Assembly (NCBI GenBank): GCA_016802295.1
Contig: JAESIW010000090.1
Coordinates: forward strand, 248,001-312,000
DNA: 64,000 nucleotides
Direction of reading: 5' to 3'
Origin: Brachionus rotundiformis
Lineage: Eukaryota; Rotifera; Eurotatoria; Ploima; Brachionidae
Positions 59,436 through 64,000 of the stretch are shown here, piece after piece. Every line of letters begins with the position of its first letter. Position 1 is the first letter of the stretch. The notes under the pieces were generated by a model. That model saw only the letters and a list, made by a program, of their open reading frames with translations. It searched no databases and was not told where the DNA came from. A program made the position numbers and the translations under genes.

Positions 59436-59827
59436 GTCACCCTCCTCTTTTCTCAACCGGGCTTGGGACCGGCTTTGGCAGAGTTATGACGGCGTCTTTC
59501 CCTAAGAAGCCAGTGGGACGTTCATCATAAACAGCGCCACTCATCCGAGCACAAGGCTGCGAACTCGGCAACTATTTAGACTAGCTTGGAACCACAAACC
59601 AAGCGACTTCTCTCTTTCAATTGAGATAAAGTCTTAACTTAAGGCTTCCAAAGTTACGTACTATCTGCAGAGGGTCAGCTGTACAGCAGATTCTCGCTCC
59701 TTTCGGATTCTATACTGGGAGATGGTCGAAGCCAGCGGCGCCCTCATACGACAAGACTTGGACAAAGACCCGTAGGTCTATGTACCCGCCATACAGCTCT
59801 TCTGCAGACTACGTGAAAGACCACATG
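59436..59827 (-). repeat. GC-rich interspersed repeat, copy C
   Basis: Reverse-complement copy of 10507-10902, nearly full length, ending with the same CACCCTCCTC edge (GAGGAGGGTG on the other strand). It lies about 170 bp from the start of the RING-like gene. Confidence 0.85.
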
Positions 59828-59851
59828 CACATACGATGCGTGTGGCTGCCA

Positions 59852-59911
59852 CCACCCTCCTCTTTTTTCATCAGGGCTTGGGACCTGCGGATCGGCAGAG
59901 TTATGGTGACT
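59852..59911 (-). repeat. GC-rich interspersed repeat, 3'-end fragment (copy D)
   Basis: A 60-bp second copy of the repeat's 3' end (complement of GGACCTG...GGCTTGGGA context, ending CCACCCTCCTC) lies immediately beyond the 5' end of copy C. The ends are therefore in tandem. Confidence 0.7.
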
Positions 59912-60917
59912 GTTTTTTGTCCATTTTTTAATTTAAAAATCTTTTTCAAAATTTTTTAATTTTTATAAAATGAAATGATATGTGCCAAAGTTCATCCTAT
60001 TTATACCCTTTTGTCCACATGACTTATGTAAATTAATTAAATCAATTCAACTAAATAATGAATGAGAAATATAAGTTAAATATGTATTAAATTGATCAGA
60101 TGTTTTTAACTTTGATCAAAAATAATTATTTATATTATTATTGAAATATTTTATGATTGATTGATTGATTGCAAGTTTCTTTTATATTTGGTTAATTTTA
60201 TTTAAGGAAATTTGCAAGTGTATTTTTTTGTTTCAACGCAAAGATGTGTACAATCTGGTAACAGATTATGTGCAAAAGATAAAGTATAATCAAGTATTGT
60301 TAATAATTCTACATACATTAAATTTTTGCAGAAATTTGAATGTATACTTGTTTTTCGGCACGGAGCTAAAGCTTCTTCAATCTTTTTCAAAATATTTAAC
60401 CTATTTTTATCATGTTTTTAAACCCTGAGATCTGAATTGAAGTCTGAAACAAAATTCTGTAGAACTTCTTAAGAAGATTACCGTAACACTTTGTCTTGAC
60501 ACATCATGTACATGTACCGTATTTTATCTAATACAAGGTATAAATTTCTTCGTGATCAAATGATCAATCATGAAGTCTACAACATTCAATGTTCAATAAT
60601 ATTAATTTAATTTTCTCAGATTTTGTAAAAAATTCAAAAAATTTAATTTAAATATTTCAATGTTTTACTTAAAATAAATTTTAAAAACTTTTATTTTTTC
60701 ATAAACGTTAATCCAATTTATAAATTTGGTGTAAATTTCTTGTTCCGTTCAAGAGTTATTCGACCATAATCAAAAATATACTAAATTTTTCTTATTTATA
60801 TAAGGCTACTATTTTACAAAATTAAATCAAAGTATAGACTTATTTATAGAATTTACTGACATTTATTATGTTTATTGGACTAAATTAATTAAAAAAGGAT
60901 AAATTAAAATACTAAAC
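59912..60917. other. Intergenic
   Basis: AT-rich. A few short frames exist on both strands (for example near 60165-60428), but none shows family similarity or convincing splice partners. Confidence 0.5.
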
Positions 60918-62666
60918 AAAACTCACGATACTAACCAGGCTGACCGGTGGCACTGCCGCGGGTCAGTCCTGTTTATTTAAAAATTAAAGAAGAGTTCGAA
61001 AGCTGCCGAAATAGTGGTTGGCAGCTAATATTTATAGGCGCGTGTCGCATGACCGGTGCGTAATCACGTTTTACGGTGATATGCGCCTGGAGGGCGCGTC
61101 GGCTGGGTTATCAGCCGATGGCACATACGACACGGCGATGTTAAAATTCATTTTCACCCAGTTGACCATTAACACGAGGGAGAAGAAACGTTTCATTGAT
61201 TGTGCTGATGTTGAAGCGAATCTAATCCATCTTGCGTGTCCACGTTTCCACAAACCAATAACTGCCATGTTGTCGATGAACAGCTTCTTGTTTCGCGGGT
61301 ACCTGTTTTTAAACAGGAATGGTATGAGCGATGCGGCTGCCTCGTTAAAGAGTATGGCTTCCGTCGGGGCTGGAAGTGAAACCACCTGTTCCGACTTCTT
61401 ATGAAAAGCCCCAAGCCCGTACTCAGATGCATCTGTATACCAGATGTCGGGATTATCCTTATATCCTATCCTAAAGTTGAATCTGGAAATTTTAAGGATA
61501 ATATCGATGAACCACCAGTACCCGCGTCGAGTGATTGGTGTCATCTTTAAAAAGGTATTCACTATCGGCCCTACTCTTCCGGCAAAGGATAGATAATAGT
61601 TTAAGTAACCCCTGACTCTTTGAAGCATTTTACCCTTTGGGTCTGAATTGAGTAAAGCTTCAGTCATAGACCTAACGAACTTATCTGCTTCCGGAATCCT
61701 ACTAATTCCTAAACCGTCCCAATCTGCCCCAAGGAACCTAATTCGTTTGACCGGATTTAATACGGACTTCTTAGTGTTTATAACCCAGCCTGCTCTTTTA
61801 AGTTTCGCCCTTAACTCCGAAATAAAGACTTGGAGCTTGTCTTTATCCCTATGAGCTATTATAAGGTCATCTAGATGACCGTAAGTATATTTAGTAAAGG
61901 ACCTTATATACTTGAGCACGCAATTCAGCAGCATTTGTTGAATGTAAGGGGCTATAGAAAGTCCGAAGGGCATAAGATTGAATACATAGAACTTTCCACC
62001 GTACCCGAAGGTTGTGATGAATTTAGACTTCGGGTGAACAGGCACGTTAAAGAAAGCCTGTTTAAAGTCGAGTTTGGCGTACCAGAGGTGTCGGCGCAAT
62101 TTAATGTCCGAGCACGCCTGGTACACCGATTTTAACGCGAACTTAGGCGGGTCTAGTATTTTTGTGAGAGCCGAAAAATCAGCTATAGGTCTCACCTTAG
62201 AGCCGGGTCTCTCTACTAGGAAGAAGGTTCCACAGTATCGAGGCGGTTTAGAGTGCTGCACTTCTTCTATTATGTTTGCCTTAAGTAAACTTTGCAGCAC
62301 TTTGTCCCTCATTGGGTCTGACTTACTTATCTTGGAGCGGAAACCCTTAGTTCTAGCTGATCCCTTATTGACCCAGATTCTGAGTCCATCTTTGAGCTTG
62401 TTAAATAGGGATCTGGGGACATTAAATTCCGAAGCAAAGGTCTTAATGTCTGTTGGTGGCGAAAAGTATAAGTCGGGTTCTATTGCCGGGAGCTTATCCT
62501 CTCTAACTTTAAATTGCTGAAACCTAATGCTGAGGTCGCCGGGAGATTTATCTACGGGCGGAGGATTCCCGTTAGTGTGGTTTGGCGCATCGGAGTTTGG
62601 AGGCAACCCTGGTTGCTCCAGTGACCCCTGGTTAGTATCATTAGTAAAACTATCGTGAGTTGACAA
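60918..62666 (-). mobile_element. RT-RNase H retroelement with inverted ends (DIRS-like or related)
   Basis: The frame 62666-61071 (531 residues, no stop) encodes a reverse transcriptase with RPIADFSALTKILDP, YAKLDFKQAFFNVPVH (motif A), LMPFGLSIAP (motif B) and GHLDDLI (motif C). An RNase H follows with WYTDASEYGLGAF, NEAAASLIPF, FIDNMAVIGLW and YVPSADNPADAPSRR. This RT-RNase H order without protease or integrase resembles DIRS-type elements. No tyrosine recombinase or gag is present. The left flank (AACTCACGATACTAACCAGG at about 60922) is an inverted copy of the region spanning 62620-62665, with a small indel; the right copy overlaps the start of the frame. No ATG precedes the coding start, where a TTG stands in frame after an upstream stop. 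The element is much richer in GC than its flanks. It may be a truncated or non-autonomous copy. Confidence 0.8.
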
Positions 62667-62686
62667 AACTCGTAATTTTAAGACAA

Positions 62687-63020
62687 TGTCTTCTTATTCT
62701 GACTCTGTTGTACCTTCTTTTGAACAACACCTTGATGACACTTTAGATTAGATAGAAGACCTCGAAAAGAAATTCTATCAAGTTAAAAGAAGAGGCAAGG
62801 GTGTCATCTATGATTTCTTTAAAAATCTACCTCTTGAGTTTGATAGCGTAATTTTTTTACCTTTTTTTAGGTAACTTTTTTATCATTTTAATTAAAAATG
62901 ATACGGTTTCAGTTTCATGTTGAACACACTCATGTCCCAAAGGATAGTCGAGGTATTTCAAATGCTGCTGCTGCCACTTCTACTAAACGTGGCCGATGTC
63001 GACCAAAAAAACAAATTTAA
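62687..63020 (+). pseudogene. Possible FLYWCH/MULE-type DNA-binding protein remnant
   Basis: Plus-strand pieces read MSSYSDSVVPSFEQHLDD, then after an in-frame TAG KGVIYDFFKNLP. Later, from the ATG near 62899, they read FQFHVEHTHVPKDSRG and a basic RGRCRPKK end. The H-x-H spacing and basic tail recall FLYWCH-type fingers carried by Mutator-like elements. Evidence is thin, and the frame is broken. Confidence 0.3.
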
Positions 63021-63824
63021 TTGCATTTTTCTTTTTTTATTTTTTCCTTTGAGTTTTTTTTTGTTTTCGTAATAAATAAATTTGTCACTGGTTTCAATTA
63101 TTTTGCACCCTTTTTTTTTTAAATATTTGTCATTATTTTATTGCTACTTTTTGTCACAAAAAAAAAATTTTGTTATTATTAATAAAAAATAGTCAGTAGC
63201 TTCTATAGTTTTGTTGTCCTTTTTATTTTAATATTGTCAGTTAATAAAAGAAAAATTTGTCATATGAATAAAATATAATCCTTTTCATATTGCTTATTAA
63301 AATAATTTCAATGGCCAAGTGGATATAGAGACTTTTTAGGTGGGGTCAAGCTCATGCTGTTTATTTCCGTGACAGAAAAAGCAAATAAATAAAAACAAAG
63401 TGGTTTGTAATCATGAAAGCCTAATGTATGGATGTATAAAATTTCAATGGCTTTGGATTAAAAGTCCGTCCGTGCGACTATACTAAAGTGATGTCAACAG
63501 TAAATTTAAACAAAACATATTTTTTATAAGTTTTCTTTCCAATAAAAAATTTCAAAAAATTTCCTTTATACCATTTATTTAAAAAAAAAGCATATAAACC
63601 GGAAAAAGAATTCTAATGGAACTTAAACTTACATAATATCTGAGCATTTAATTTATTGATTAAAATAAATGGAGTTGGAATTCCACAACAGCTCCACACC
63701 TAAATTACCTTCAATTTACAAATTAGAACAAAATATCCAATTTACTGTCATTGATAAATAAAAAAAAAATTAAAAATATATATATATATATAAATTTGAA
63801 AAAAATATGAATTGTTTTATTGAT
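63021..63824. other. Intergenic
   Basis: AT-rich 3' flank of the kinase gene with a (TA)n run at about 63777-63792. Nothing else recognised. Confidence 0.5.
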
Positions 63825-64000
63825 TTACACAACGAAGCCCTTCATGACAAAACTAAAGTCTTTGAAGATTTCTTCGTCAATTGTTTTAAGTAGTTTGACG
63901 TCAATTTGGGACAAACGCGGTGTTTCGCCCGTAAAGTCCGGGTCGAAGTTGGACACATCAAAAGCAGACTTTACTTTTGGCTTGAAAGGTGGTTCGACTT
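63825..64000 (-). CDS. C-terminal tail of a PKC-type AGC kinase (partial, runs off the window)
   Basis: The visible 58 codons end at the stop 63825-63827. They read PPFKPKVKSAFDVSNFDPDF, then TGETPRLSQID (turn-motif region) and IFKDFSFVMKGFVV. The FxxFSF hydrophobic motif with a phosphorylatable Ser and the NFD block are typical of protein kinase C. The pattern fits novel PKC (epsilon/eta-like) better than atypical PKC or PKN, which have an acidic residue at that position. The catalytic domain lies beyond the right edge. Confidence 0.8.
   Translation of the reverse strand, partial: VEPPFKPKVKSAFDVSNFDPDFTGETPRLSQIDVKLLKTIDEEIFKDFSFVMKGFVV

Noticed and set aside
60165..60428. Possible small gene on either strand
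   Set aside because: Hydrophobic, AT-driven frames with no similarity and no convincing splice sites.
61018..62520. Plus-strand frames over the retroelement
   Set aside because: They are complements of the RT-RNase H frame, whose catalytic motifs are clear on the minus strand.

Overview
The window is nuclear DNA of an AT-rich invertebrate animal. It has GT-AG introns, mostly about 48-75 bp, many single-exon genes, and animal-only families: Tudor, TGIF, DEG/ENaC, APC3/CDC27, atlastin, TAF8, a PP1 glycogen-targeting subunit and mitochondrial ribosomal protein S23. Compactness, base composition and the invertebrate-style Roc-COR-Death-TIR receptor make a rotifer such as Brachionus my best guess. 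That is an inference, not something read directly from the sequence. Exon boundaries below were worked out by hand from splice sites, phase and family conservation.

Layout. 0.3-1.9 kb: UNC93-like transporter (+). 2.3-8.2 kb: a large gene (+) joining a Neuralized (NHR) domain, a degenerate Roc GTPase, COR, Death and TIR, with a dead Tc1/mariner copy in one intron. 8.7-10.2 kb: DEG/ENaC channel (-). 10.5-10.9 kb: first copy of a GC-rich interspersed repeat. 10.9-17.8 kb: mostly noncoding, leading to the TGIF homeobox gene (+, noncoding first exon near 17.86 kb, coding exon 18.96-20.0 kb). 22.6-23.3 kb: TAF8 (+). 23.6-25.4 kb: a small secreted-peptide candidate and a BTB-BACK protein (both -). 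26.4-27.0 kb: PP1 glycogen-targeting subunit (+), followed by an inverted-repeat transposon with a 9-bp target duplication. 29.0-35.5 kb: CDC27/APC3 (-) with a very long acidic tail. 36.5-39.0 kb: atlastin-like GTPase (-). 40.0-41.5 kb: ANKRD49 and MRPS23 (both -). 41.9-43.6 kb: tail-anchored coiled-coil gene (+) with two possible 5' ends. 43.9-55.8 kb: giant multi-Tudor protein (+). 56.0-56.8 kb: non-LTR retrotransposon debris. 57.7-59.3 kb: RING-like/coiled-coil/propeller protein (-). 59.4-59.9 kb: more copies of the GC-rich repeat. 60.9-62.7 kb: reverse transcriptase-RNase H element (-) with inverted ends. 63.8 kb to the edge: C-terminal tail of an AGC kinase of PKC type (-).

The genes do not form one pathway. 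Two groups share a theme: the NHR-Roc-COR-Death-TIR protein looks like an innate-immune or cell-death signalling scaffold, and the multi-Tudor protein probably belongs to the germline Piwi/piRNA machinery. The remaining genes are housekeeping, signalling or developmental. The most unusual items are the domain fusion and dead GTPase loops of the TIR protein, the acidic extension of CDC27, the 84-bp coding repeats in the Tudor gene, the recombinase-less RT-RNase H element with inverted ends, and a family of inverted-repeat elements in introns and intergenic DNA.
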